This document shows, piece after piece, positions 1-5,951 of a stretch of 9,209 nucleotides of DNA. The notes below the pieces were generated by a model. The model was not told the DNA's origin, made no database searches, and saw only the letters and a program-made list of their open reading frames with translations. Each line of letters opens with the position of its first letter. Position 1 is the stretch's first letter. This DNA is from Galactobacter sp. (GTDB lineage: Bacteria > Actinomycetota > Actinomycetes > Actinomycetales > Micrococcaceae), in contig JALAHE010000160.1 of the NCBI GenBank assembly GCA_022712075.1, positions 1 to 9,209 on the forward strand, read 5' to 3'. Made by a program: the position numbers and the translations under genes.

Positions 1-1
1 C

Positions 2-883
2 ACCGCGTCCGCTCCCGCCCAGGCCCCGCGCAGCAACGCCCCCTGGCGCCGCGGCGCCCGCCGCTTCCTGCGCAACAAGCTGGCCGTCGCCGGCCTGTCC
101 GTGCTGGTGCTGCTGGTCCTCTTCTGCTTCGTTGGTCCGCTCGTCCACCAGACGGACCAGACCCACACCGATCTGGGTTCGGCGCTCCTAAAGCCGGGCG
201 AGCAGGGCCATCCGCTCGGCACCGACGACGTGGGCTACGACATCCTCGGCCGGCTCATGGTGGGCGGCCAGGTCTCGATCATGGTTGGCCTCGCCGCCGG
301 CGTCCTGGCCACCGTGGTCGGCACCCTGTGGGGCGCCACCGCCGGATACGTGGGCGGCTGGGTCGACTCAGTCATGATGCGCATCGTCGATGCCGGCATC
401 GCGATCCCCGCCACGTTCCTGCTGCTGATCCTCTCGGCCATGGTGAAGCCAGCGGTGCCGTTGCTCATCCTGGTCATCGGTCTGGTCTCCTGGTTGGTCC
501 CCGCCCGCCTCGTGCGCGCGGAGTCCATCTCGCTCAAGCAGCGCGACTACGTCGTGGCGCTGCGGGCCATGGGCGGCGGCCACGGGCGTGCCGTGCTCAA
601 GCACATCGTCCCCAACTCGGTGGGCACCATCGTGGTCAACGCGACCTTCCAGGTGGCGGACGCCATCCTGCTCGTCGCGTACATCTCCTTCCTTGGCATG
701 GGCGTGCAGAAGCCCTCCACCGACTGGGGAGCCATGCTCACGAGCGGCATCACCTACACCTACGCCGGCGCCTGGTGGCTGATCCTCCCCGCCGGCCTGT
801 GCATCGTGCTGATCGTCTGCGCGTTCAACGCCATCGGCGACGGCCTGCGCGACTTCTTCGACGTGAAAGGACAGGGCGAATGA
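2..883 (+). CDS. Dipeptide/oligopeptide-type ABC transporter permease (OppC/DppC family), 5' end outside window
   Basis: Inner-membrane permease subunit of a binding-protein-dependent importer of the peptide/nickel/opine family. The frame is open from base 2, giving 293 visible residues against about 300 for the family, so only a few N-terminal residues are missing; the GTG at 101 is internal, inside the first membrane helix. Visible in order: a basic N-terminal segment (residues 16-26, Arg/Lys-rich), helix 1 (about 27-47), the OppC-type motif GTDDVGYDILGRL, further hydrophobic spans, and the EAA-type loop that contacts the ATPase (residues 182-205, DYVVALRAMGG to HIVPN). The TGA stop overlaps the ATG of the fused ATPase gene (ATGA, 880-883), which implies translational coupling. 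A partner permease and a solute-binding protein are expected upstream, outside the window. The substrate cannot be read from this subunit. Confidence 0.93.
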   Translation, partial: TASAPAQAPRSNAPWRRGARRFLRNKLAVAGLSVLVLLVLFCFVGPLVHQTDQTHTDLGSALLKPGEQGHPLGTDDVGYDILGRLMVGGQVSIMVGLAAGVLATVVGTLWGATAGYVGGWVDSVMMRIVDAGIAIPATFLLLILSAMVKPAVPLLILVIGLVSWLVPARLVRAESISLKQRDYVVALRAMGGGHGRAVLKHIVPNSVGTIVVNATFQVADAILLVAYISFLGMGVQKPSTDWGAMLTSGITYTYAGAWWLILPAGLCIVLIVCAFNAIGDGLRDFFDVKGQGE

Positions 884-2568
884 GCACCCCCACCACGCCC
901 GCACTCCTGACCCTGGATGACCTCCAGGTCACCTTCCGCACCGATGGCGGCCCCGTGCGCGCCGTCAAGGGCATGAGCCTCGACCTGCGCGCGGGCGAGG
1001 TGCTCGCGCTCGTCGGCGAGTCCGGCTCGGGCAAGTCCGTGACGTCTCTGGCGATCATGGGCCTGCTCCCGGCGACCGCCACGTTCGAGGGCAGCATCTC
1101 GCTCTGCGGCGAGGAAATCGTTGGCCGCTCCGAGCGCGAGATGAACTCCATCCGCGGTGCCAAGGTCGGCATGATCTTCCAGGAGCCCATGACCGCGCTC
1201 AACCCGACCATGCGCATCGGGGATCAGATCGTCGAGGCCATCCTCAACCACGAGGAGCTCTCCAAGGCCGAGGCCCACGAGCGCGCGGTGGCGCTGCTGC
1301 GGCGCGTGGGCATCCCCGAGCCGGAGGCCAAGGCGAAGGGCTTCCCCCACGAGATGTCCGGCGGCCAGCGGCAGCGCGTGGTCATCGCGATCGCCCTGGC
1401 GTGCAAGCCGGACCTGATCATCGCCGACGAGCCCACCACGGCCCTCGACGTCACGGTCCAGGCCGAGATCCTCGACCTCATCCGCTCCCTCGCAGAGGAA
1501 TCCGGGACCGCCTTCCTGCTCGTCACCCACAACATGGGTGTCGTGGCTGATGTGGCCCACCGTGTCGCCGTGATGTTCCGCGGCGACCTCGTGGAGGTCG
1601 GCAGCACGGAACAGGTGCTCACCCAGCCGGCGCACGACTACACGCGCCGGCTGCTCGCCGCCGTGCCGCGCCTGCCCGTGGCGGGCGAGCACACGCCGTC
1701 GGGCATCGCGGAGGGCACCGCCGGCGCCACCCCCGCGCTCAGCGTGAGTGGCGCCAAGCTCAGCTACCGCGTCAAGGGCGCCACGATCCACGCGCTGGAT
1801 GACGTCAGCCTCGCCGTCGCCCCCGGCGAGATCGTTGGCCTCGTGGGCGAATCCGGTTCCGGCAAGTCGACGCTCGGCCGCGCCGCGCTCGGCCTCATCC
1901 CCGTGGATGAGGGCCGGGTGCAAGTGCTCGGCACCCAGATGACCGGCCGCTGGCGCAACGAGCGCGCCGAACGCAAGGTGCGCTCTCGCGTCGGCGTGAT
2001 CTTCCAGGACCCGGGGTCCTCGATCGATCCGCGCATCACGGTGGGCCAAGCGATCCTCGAACCCATGCAGGTGCAGCCGCAGCTGGCGCCCAAGACTCGC
2101 GCCGATCGAGCCGCCCGCGTGCGCGAGCTGCTCGAGGCTGTGGAGCTGCCGGGCGAGTACGCCGACCGCTACCCCCACGAGCTCTCCGGTGGCCAGCGTC
2201 AGCGCGTGGGCCTGGCCCGCGCCGTGGCGCTCGAACCCGAGCTGCTCGTGGCGGACGAACCGACGTCGGCGCTCGACGTGTCGGTGCAGGCCACCGTGCT
2301 GCGCCTGCTCGGCGAGCTGCAGGAGCGGATCGGCTTCGCGTGCCTGTTCATCAGCCACGACCTCGCGGTGGTGCACCAGATGTCCGACCGCGTGGCCGTC
2401 ATGCGCCGGGGCAAGATCGTAGAGCTCGGCCCCGTGGATCAGGTGCTCATCTCCCCGCAGGAGGAGTACTCGCAGCGCCTGCTCGCCGCCGTTCCGGTGC
2501 CGGATCCGGCCGTGCAGGCCCTGCGCCGCGCGGCTCGCTGGGAAGGGAAGCATGGCGACGCAGCCTGA
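880..2568 (+). CDS. Fused double ATPase of a peptide-type ABC importer (OppD-OppF/DppD-DppF fusion)
   Basis: Cytoplasmic energising subunit of 562 residues with two complete ABC cassettes in one chain, where Opp/Dpp systems usually have two proteins. Cassette 1: Walker A GESGSGKS 46-53, signature MSGGQ 159-163, Walker B LIIADEP 179-185, H-loop His217, then the OppD-type C-terminal segment (HDYTRRLLAAVPRL). Cassette 2: Walker A GESGSGKS 323-330, signature LSGGQ 435-439, Walker B LLVADEP to 461, H-loop His493, again followed by a YSQRLLAAVP tail. All catalytic motifs are intact, so both sites should hydrolyse ATP. The ATG at 880 overlaps the permease stop; the longer frame running back to 328 only shadows the permease gene. 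The end overlaps the ROK kinase by 17 bases. Fused ATPases of this type are known in several actinobacterial importers, including, as I recall, the corynebacterial sialic acid transporter. Confidence 0.96.
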   Translation: MSTPTTPALLTLDDLQVTFRTDGGPVRAVKGMSLDLRAGEVLALVGESGSGKSVTSLAIMGLLPATATFEGSISLCGEEIVGRSEREMNSIRGAKVGMIFQEPMTALNPTMRIGDQIVEAILNHEELSKAEAHERAVALLRRVGIPEPEAKAKGFPHEMSGGQRQRVVIAIALACKPDLIIADEPTTALDVTVQAEILDLIRSLAEESGTAFLLVTHNMGVVADVAHRVAVMFRGDLVEVGSTEQVLTQPAHDYTRRLLAAVPRLPVAGEHTPSGIAEGTAGATPALSVSGAKLSYRVKGATIHALDDVSLAVAPGEIVGLVGESGSGKSTLGRAALGLIPVDEGRVQVLGTQMTGRWRNERAERKVRSRVGVIFQDPGSSIDPRITVGQAILEPMQVQPQLAPKTRADRAARVRELLEAVELPGEYADRYPHELSGGQRQRVGLARAVALEPELLVADEPTSALDVSVQATVLRLLGELQERIGFACLFISHDLAVVHQMSDRVAVMRRGKIVELGPVDQVLISPQEEYSQRLLAAVPVPDPAVQALRRAARWEGKHGDAA

Positions 2569-3454
2569 ACGAATCGCCGAGGCCCCCGGCGCCGTCCGGG
2601 TGGGTCTCGACATCGGCGGTTCAAGCATCAAGGCGGTGGCGAGCCCGGCGCACGGCGCTCCGCGCGTGATCCACAAACTGCGCAGCCAGTCCCCGGGCGA
2701 GGCCGTCATCGACGACCTCGTGGCGGCGGCTCGCGCCGTGGCGGCTGGCGCGCCGCTGATGTCCGTGGGGCTGACGGTTCCCGGGATCGTGCAGGACGGC
2801 ATCGTGCGCGCGTGCACCAACGTCCCGCAGCTGGTGGGGCTCGACGTCGTGGGCGAGCTGAGCTTCGTCCTCGGCGTCCCGGTGACGGTCATGAACGACG
2901 GCCTGGCCGCGGCGTTGGCCGAGGCCCGCTTGGGTTCCGGAGACGCCGCCGCTGACGTGTTCGTTGCCGTGCTCGGCACCGGCGTGGCCGGCGCCCACGT
3001 CCTGGACGGTGTCATGCTGCCCGGGGCGCACGGGCAGGCAGGCGAGCTGGGGCACGTGCGCGTCCCGGAGTCCTGCGCACCGTGCAGTTGCGGTGCGATC
3101 GGCTGCCTCGAGACCGTGATCGGCGCCCCCGCGCTGACCACGGCGTGGGAGCGGGTCACCGGCCAGCCCGGCGATCTGAAGGGCCTGCAGGCGGCAGCGC
3201 TGGGCGGTCACGAGGCCGCGCAGGCCATCCTGGAGCGGGCCGCGCAGGCGCTCGCCTCCGCGATGCTGGTGCTCTCGGCCCTCGTCGACCCCGGGCGCCT
3301 CATCGTCGGCGGCGGTGTGGCCGAGGCCCACCCGCAACTGCCGGCGCGGGCGGCCGAGCTGGCGAGGCAACGCGCCACCTTCCACCACCTGCCGGAGCTC
3401 GTGCCCGCCGCCTTTGGCGGCTGGTCAGGGGCCGTGGGGGCGCTGCTCGGCTGA
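2552..3454 (+). CDS. ROK-family sugar kinase (possible N-acetylmannosamine kinase or glucokinase)
   Basis: A 300-residue ROK protein, the usual length for a kinase and without the N-terminal helix-turn-helix of ROK repressors. Visible: phosphate-binding DIGGSSIK (20-27), the Asn-Asp pair with the probable catalytic base (N115-D116), a second Gly-rich loop GTGVAG, the substrate/zinc motif GELGH (164-168), the ROK zinc cluster CSCGAIGC (Cys178, Cys180, Cys185, with His168) and IVGGG near the C-terminus. It should phosphorylate a hexose or amino sugar with ATP in the cytoplasm. The ATG at 2552 lies inside the ATPase gene and is preceded by a strong purine-rich ribosome site (GGAAGGGAAG, 2541-2550). 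The tight coupling to the importer suggests that it phosphorylates the imported sugar; NanK (ManNAc to ManNAc-6-P) is a reasonable guess, not a demonstrated function. Confidence 0.92.
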   Translation: MATQPERIAEAPGAVRVGLDIGGSSIKAVASPAHGAPRVIHKLRSQSPGEAVIDDLVAAARAVAAGAPLMSVGLTVPGIVQDGIVRACTNVPQLVGLDVVGELSFVLGVPVTVMNDGLAAALAEARLGSGDAAADVFVAVLGTGVAGAHVLDGVMLPGAHGQAGELGHVRVPESCAPCSCGAIGCLETVIGAPALTTAWERVTGQPGDLKGLQAAALGGHEAAQAILERAAQALASAMLVLSALVDPGRLIVGGGVAEAHPQLPARAAELARQRATFHHLPELVPAAFGGWSGAVGALLG

Positions 3455-3487
3455 GCGTTCCTCCTAGGCCGGGTGCGCCGCACCCTA

Positions 3488-3522
3488 TGCCGGGCGCCCC
3501 ACCAGTGCCGGGCGCCCCACCA
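3488..3522. repeat. Two tandem copies of a 17-bp GC-rich unit (18-bp period)
   Basis: TGCCGGGCGCCCCACCA occurs identically at 3488-3504 and 3506-3522, separated by one G. A degenerate third piece (GCCGGGCACCG) follows at about 3530-3540. It lies between the ROK stop and the hairpin at 3555. The function is unknown; it could be slippage-prone filler or a degenerate protein-binding site. Confidence 0.7.
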
Positions 3523-3554
3523 AGCACAGGCCGGGCACCGCGGACGAGGCACTC

Positions 3555-3586
3555 AAGGGTCGTCGGGGTTAAACCCGACGACCCTT
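3555..3586. terminator. Perfect 13-bp hairpin closing the transporter/kinase operon
   Basis: AAGGGTCGTCGGG (3555-3567) and its exact reverse complement (3574-3586) flank the loop GTTAAA. It lies about 100 bases after the ROK stop and just before the channel gene. The stem is strong, but no T-run follows on either strand, so it would be an actinobacterial-type (tail-less) terminator. An operator for the downstream gene is an alternative reading, because a perfect palindrome this close to a promoter could bind a dimeric regulator. Confidence 0.6.
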
Positions 3587-3602
3587 GGCGCGATCTCGGT
3601 GG

Positions 3603-3608
3603 TAGCGT
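3603..3608 (+). promoter_or_regulatory. Possible -10 box for the channel gene
   Basis: TAGCGT fits the actinobacterial TAnnnT -10 pattern and would place a start of transcription near 3615, about 30 bases before the GTG start. No good -35 element is visible at the right distance; TTGGCG at 3585 is too close. The call rests on the -10 box and position alone. Confidence 0.25.
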
Positions 3609-3644
3609 GAACCGCCGCCGCACAGACGACTCCAAAGGAGACCC

Positions 3645-4472
3645 GTGTTCCTTGAACCGCAGGCCGGCTTCGATGTCGTCGACCTCACCGGCGTGCTAGC
3701 CAACGGCATCCTGGGCGGCGTGGTCGCGAGGTCCCTCAAGCTCGACGCGGTCGGCTTTGTGTTCCTGGCGATCATCACAGCCCTCGGCGGCGGCCTCATG
3801 CGTGACACTCTGCTCAACGTGGGTCAGCCCGTGTCGCTGACCAACCCTCTGTACCTCGTCTTTGCCCTTGCCGGCGCGGCGATCGCCTACCTCGTGCCGA
3901 TGCGCGGGCGCTGGACGCGACGCGTCCTCACCGTGGCCGACGCCCTGTCGCTCGGCTGTTGGGCGGCCACGGGCACCGCGAAGGCGCTCTCAGCCGGTCT
4001 GGCCTGGCTGCCCGCCGTCTTCATCGGCCTTGTCACGGCCGTGGGCGGCGGAATGATCCGTGATCTGCTGGTGGGCCGCATCCCGGCTGTCTTTGGCGGC
4101 AACACGCTCTACGCTACGGGCGCGCTCATCGGTTCGGTGCAGATGGTGATCTTCTGGGAACTGGGGCTGCCGAGCGTCGGCATGGCTGCCTCGATCGTCA
4201 CGGCAGCGGCCCTCACCGTGCTGGCCCGCCGCTTCGGATGGAAGCTGCCCGGGCCGGCCCAGTGGCTCGAGGAGTGGCGCCCACCGAACCTCCCCGCACT
4301 CTTGAAGCGCCGTGGGCGCGGCCAGGAACAGGAGCACGACGACGCCGTGCCCGGCCAGGGCGGCCGGATCACCGGGCGCGGGTCTGAGGAGGCGGACGCC
4401 GCCCGTTCCGGGCCCCGGCTCACCCCCGCCCGCCTCCTGCGCGCCAGGGGAGGGCACCGAGAGCGGCGCTAG
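3645..4472 (+). CDS. TRIC-type cation channel / UPF0126 membrane protein (YicG-like)
   Basis: A 275-residue membrane protein made of two homologous UPF0126 repeats. Each repeat carries the diagnostic glycine/Arg-Asp motif: GGGLMRD at residues 48-54 and GGGMIRD at 134-140. Hydrophobic segments alternate over about residues 1-205, consistent with the seven-helix prokaryotic TRIC fold, a homotrimeric potassium-permeable channel. The last 65 or so residues form a charged, Arg/Glu/Gly-rich cytosolic tail that is longer than in typical family members and probably disordered. The start is GTG 3645, four bases after a good ribosome site (AAAGGAG, 3634-3640). The gene appears monocistronic: a hairpin stands before it and no gene in the same direction follows closely. 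Its physiological role is not established for most bacterial members and nothing here narrows it. Confidence 0.92.
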   Translation: MFLEPQAGFDVVDLTGVLANGILGGVVARSLKLDAVGFVFLAIITALGGGLMRDTLLNVGQPVSLTNPLYLVFALAGAAIAYLVPMRGRWTRRVLTVADALSLGCWAATGTAKALSAGLAWLPAVFIGLVTAVGGGMIRDLLVGRIPAVFGGNTLYATGALIGSVQMVIFWELGLPSVGMAASIVTAAALTVLARRFGWKLPGPAQWLEEWRPPNLPALLKRRGRGQEQEHDDAVPGQGGRITGRGSEEADAARSGPRLTPARLLRARGGHRERR

Positions 4473-4950
4473 AAAGTGCCATACGGCAGCGCTCTGAGCT
4501 ACTACTCCACTGACCGAGGCACTAGGCCCTGTCGCAGCGTTTCTATAGCGTTCACCCGGCGCCGTTCCGAGAGGTTCCCCTCGAGACACCCCGTGAGCAT
4601 CTCCTGGACCGGCTCATCCGAAAACTCGAACAGCCTCGGGGTCGACCTGCCGGTGGTGGCGACCGTAGCGGTCATCGGAGATCGCCCCGAACCAGATTCC
4701 GGACGCTCCTGCGGGGCACAAGCGGTTGACCGGCTATACGCCGGAGGCCGTGCCCACCCGCTGGACCTCCCAAACGACACGCGTCATCTCGTCCACGCTC
4801 GCCGCGCAGCTCGCTTCCGTCAGCAACGCCCGCGCGTCCTGTCGAGATGCGCTCCCTCGGTTCACCACGCCCGGCTCAACGCTCAGCGCGGGTCCCTCGG
4901 CGGCCTCGGAACGGACGTCCCGAGGTTGGTGCTTCGCCGGCCTGTCGTCC
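4473..4950. other. Gene-poor stretch between the channel gene and the toxin-antitoxin pair
   Basis: Several overlapping open frames run through these 478 bases on both strands, but none has a recognised domain together with a convincing ribosome site. Two minus-strand frames carry protein-like stretches: 4502-4675 (listed separately) and about 4734-4830, the tail of a frame that begins inside higA and contains the segment VDEMTRVVWEVQRVG. They could be pieces of a decayed gene once linked to the higBA locus, but no parent family is recognised. Confidence 0.4.
4502..4675 (-). CDS. Hypothetical 57-residue protein, or remnant
   Basis: A short minus-strand frame with ATG at 4675-4673 and a stop at 4502. 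Its middle and end look protein-like, with an amphipathic, helix-rich section containing FEFSDEPVQEMLTGCLEG and RRRVNAIETLRQGL. The ribosome site is weak (GGGGCGAT upstream). It lies downstream of higA on the same strand, about 275 bases away, so it could be a third small gene of that locus or the tail of a decayed gene. No family is recognised. Confidence 0.22.
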   Translation of the reverse strand: MTATVATTGRSTPRLFEFSDEPVQEMLTGCLEGNLSERRRVNAIETLRQGLVPRSVE

Positions 4951-5247
4951 TTAGTCCGTAAGGAGGCTGATTTGAGCAAGCTCATCGGCGTGCTGATCCC
5001 GCTCGAGCTGAATGTCATAGTCGGTCTGAAGGTTCAGCCAGAACCTTTCGCTGGTCCCCAGCGCGGCAGAGAGCCTCAGGGCTGTATCGGTACTGATGCG
5101 CCGGCGTCCGCGGATGATCTCGCTGATGCGGGTCTGCGGCAGGCGGGTGGCCTGAGCGAGCCTGTAGGCGCTCACGCCCAACGGCTCCAAAAACTCGCTC
5201 TTGAGGATCTCGCCGGGGGTGACCGGCTCGTGCGCCTTCTCAGTCAT
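4951..5247 (-). CDS. higA: HigA-family antitoxin (XRE-type helix-turn-helix)
   Basis: A 98-residue DNA-binding antitoxin of the HigA/VapI type. After a short PVTPGEIL lead (residues 8-15) comes the helix-turn-helix (about 25-50: GVSAYRLAQATRLPQTRISEI, ending in the typical IIRGRRRIS), then the family signature TALRLSAALGTSERFWLNLQ (55-74). It should bind and neutralise the HigB toxin made by the adjacent gene and repress the shared promoter as a dimer. The ATG at 5247 follows a textbook AGGAGG (complement of 5252-5257) that overlaps the toxin stop; an 8-base gap separates the two genes. Toxin-first order and length both fit HigBA loci. The protein looks complete, so the antitoxin is presumably functional. 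Confidence 0.93.
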   Translation of the reverse strand: MTEKAHEPVTPGEILKSEFLEPLGVSAYRLAQATRLPQTRISEIIRGRRRISTDTALRLSAALGTSERFWLNLQTDYDIQLERDQHADELAQISLLTD

Positions 5248-5255
5248 GGTTCCTC

Positions 5256-5537
5256 CTAGTGGTAGTCGACAATCTCAACATCAACGGGTCCGCCTGCGGT
5301 CCACCGGAAGTGGATGTGGAACTGAGCATTGATACGACTGGAGTGCTGCCCGGCCCGGTCACCGCTGAGCTTCTCCAACCTGTTCCCCGGGGGGATGCGC
5401 AGATCATTGATGTCATCAGCGGCGTTCAGCAATCTCAACTTCACGTATGCCATCCGCTGAAGCTCCGGGCCGAAGCGCTTCACGACCTCACGGTCCCAAA
5501 CTCTCTCGGTAGCTCGGTCTACGAAAGACTGGATCAC
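5256..5537 (-). CDS. higB: HigB-family toxin (RelE superfamily mRNA interferase), with an altered core residue
   Basis: A 93-residue toxin of the HigB/RelE fold, expected to cut mRNA on the ribosome until HigA binds it. Family hallmarks: MIQSFVDRATERVWD at the N-terminus, RLLNAADDINDLRIPPGNRL in the middle, LSGDRAGQHS (57-66), Arg68, and the VDVEIVDYH C-terminus. The core stretch is unusual: relatives generally read QWRICFRW, whereas here it reads QFHIHFRW (72-79), so the conserved arginine is His74. Activity may therefore be reduced. The start is GTG 5537, and a -10 box ends six bases before it, so the mRNA is probably leaderless and no ribosome site is needed. It is cotranscribed with higA. 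Confidence 0.9.
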   Translation of the reverse strand: MIQSFVDRATERVWDREVVKRFGPELQRMAYVKLRLLNAADDINDLRIPPGNRLEKLSGDRAGQHSSRINAQFHIHFRWTAGGPVDVEIVDYH

Positions 5538-5543
5538 ACACCA

Positions 5544-5581
5544 ATAGTATCGTGACGCGTAAGTATTGCGTCACGGTATTA
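5544..5581 (-). promoter_or_regulatory. higBA promoter overlapped by an inverted-repeat operator
   Basis: On the minus strand a -10 box TACTAT (complement of 5544-5549) lies six bases before the GTG start of higB, so the expected first transcribed base is the G of GTG. GTGACG (complement of 5569-5574) is a fair -35 match, though 19 bases away. An inverted repeat, 5545-5558 against 5568-5581, matches at 12 of 14 positions with a perfect inner CGTGACGC/GCGTCACG core and a 9-base spacer. It covers the -10 box and the -35 region, as expected for the autoregulatory HigA or HigA-HigB site. Confidence 0.6.
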
Positions 5582-5951
5582 GTCGCCACACTGCGGCACG
5601 GTGCATATTCCATGTCTCACTGGACTGTTGTTTTGCGAGGCACCGCCACAGGCACCCGCGTAGCGTCGGCCGGCCGGCGTGCCCCCAGGGTTGCACCGAC
5701 GATGGCTAGCGCCGCTACATTGGGGGGCAAGGCCTCCCGAACCGCTTGGAAGGGGCCGCTCTGCCAGGAATTCGCGACAGAGCAGCTCCTCTTTCCACTG
5801 TGATCAGGAGAGAACGCATTCGTGAACACACGGACCGCCAGCTCCATCGTCTTACGTGAGTGAGAATTATCGGCATCGTTACAAGTAGGTCACAGAGAAA
5901 TCCTGACCAAAGGCCAGTCGGCGGACGTGCGGGAAGACCAGACAGAAAATT
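5582..5951. other. Stretch without a recognisable gene upstream of higB
   Basis: Open frames exist on both strands, for example 5617-5847 minus, whose product ends in VPRKTTVQ, but none shows a known domain or a clear ribosome site. The first half is GC-rich and the second, from about 5850, becomes AT-richer where it approaches the sigma-factor gene. A junction between two acquired segments is possible. No terminal inverted repeats of an insertion sequence were found by eye. Confidence 0.4.
5903..5917 (-). terminator. Weak hairpin downstream of the sigma-factor gene
   Basis: Read on the minus strand: CTGGCC, loop TTT, GGTCAG (six pairs, one G-U), followed by a T-rich GATTTCTCTG. It lies about 35 bases after the stop of the sigma-fusion gene. 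The stem is short, so this is only a candidate. Confidence 0.25.

Noticed and set aside
328..879. N-terminal extension of the fused ATPase back to 328
   Set aside because: It overlaps the permease in another phase and gives an Arg/His-rich sequence. The ATG at 880 begins a normal ABC N-terminus and overlaps the permease stop.
760..3159. A 799-codon open frame on the minus strand opposite the ATPase and kinase genes
   Set aside because: Antisense shadow typical of high-GC DNA. Its product is rich in Ala, His, Arg and Gly with no domain, and the plus strand holds fully motif-supported genes.
4476..4961. Plus-strand 161-codon frame after the channel gene
   Set aside because: Arg/Ser-rich shadow-like composition, no ribosome site, no domain; it runs into higA on the other strand.
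5552..5847. Open frames 5552-5803 (+) and 5617-5847 (-)
   Set aside because: Overlapping on opposite strands with neither showing a domain or ribosome site; the plus frame starts inside the higBA operator. An insertion-sequence remnant was considered but no terminal repeats or transposase motif were seen.
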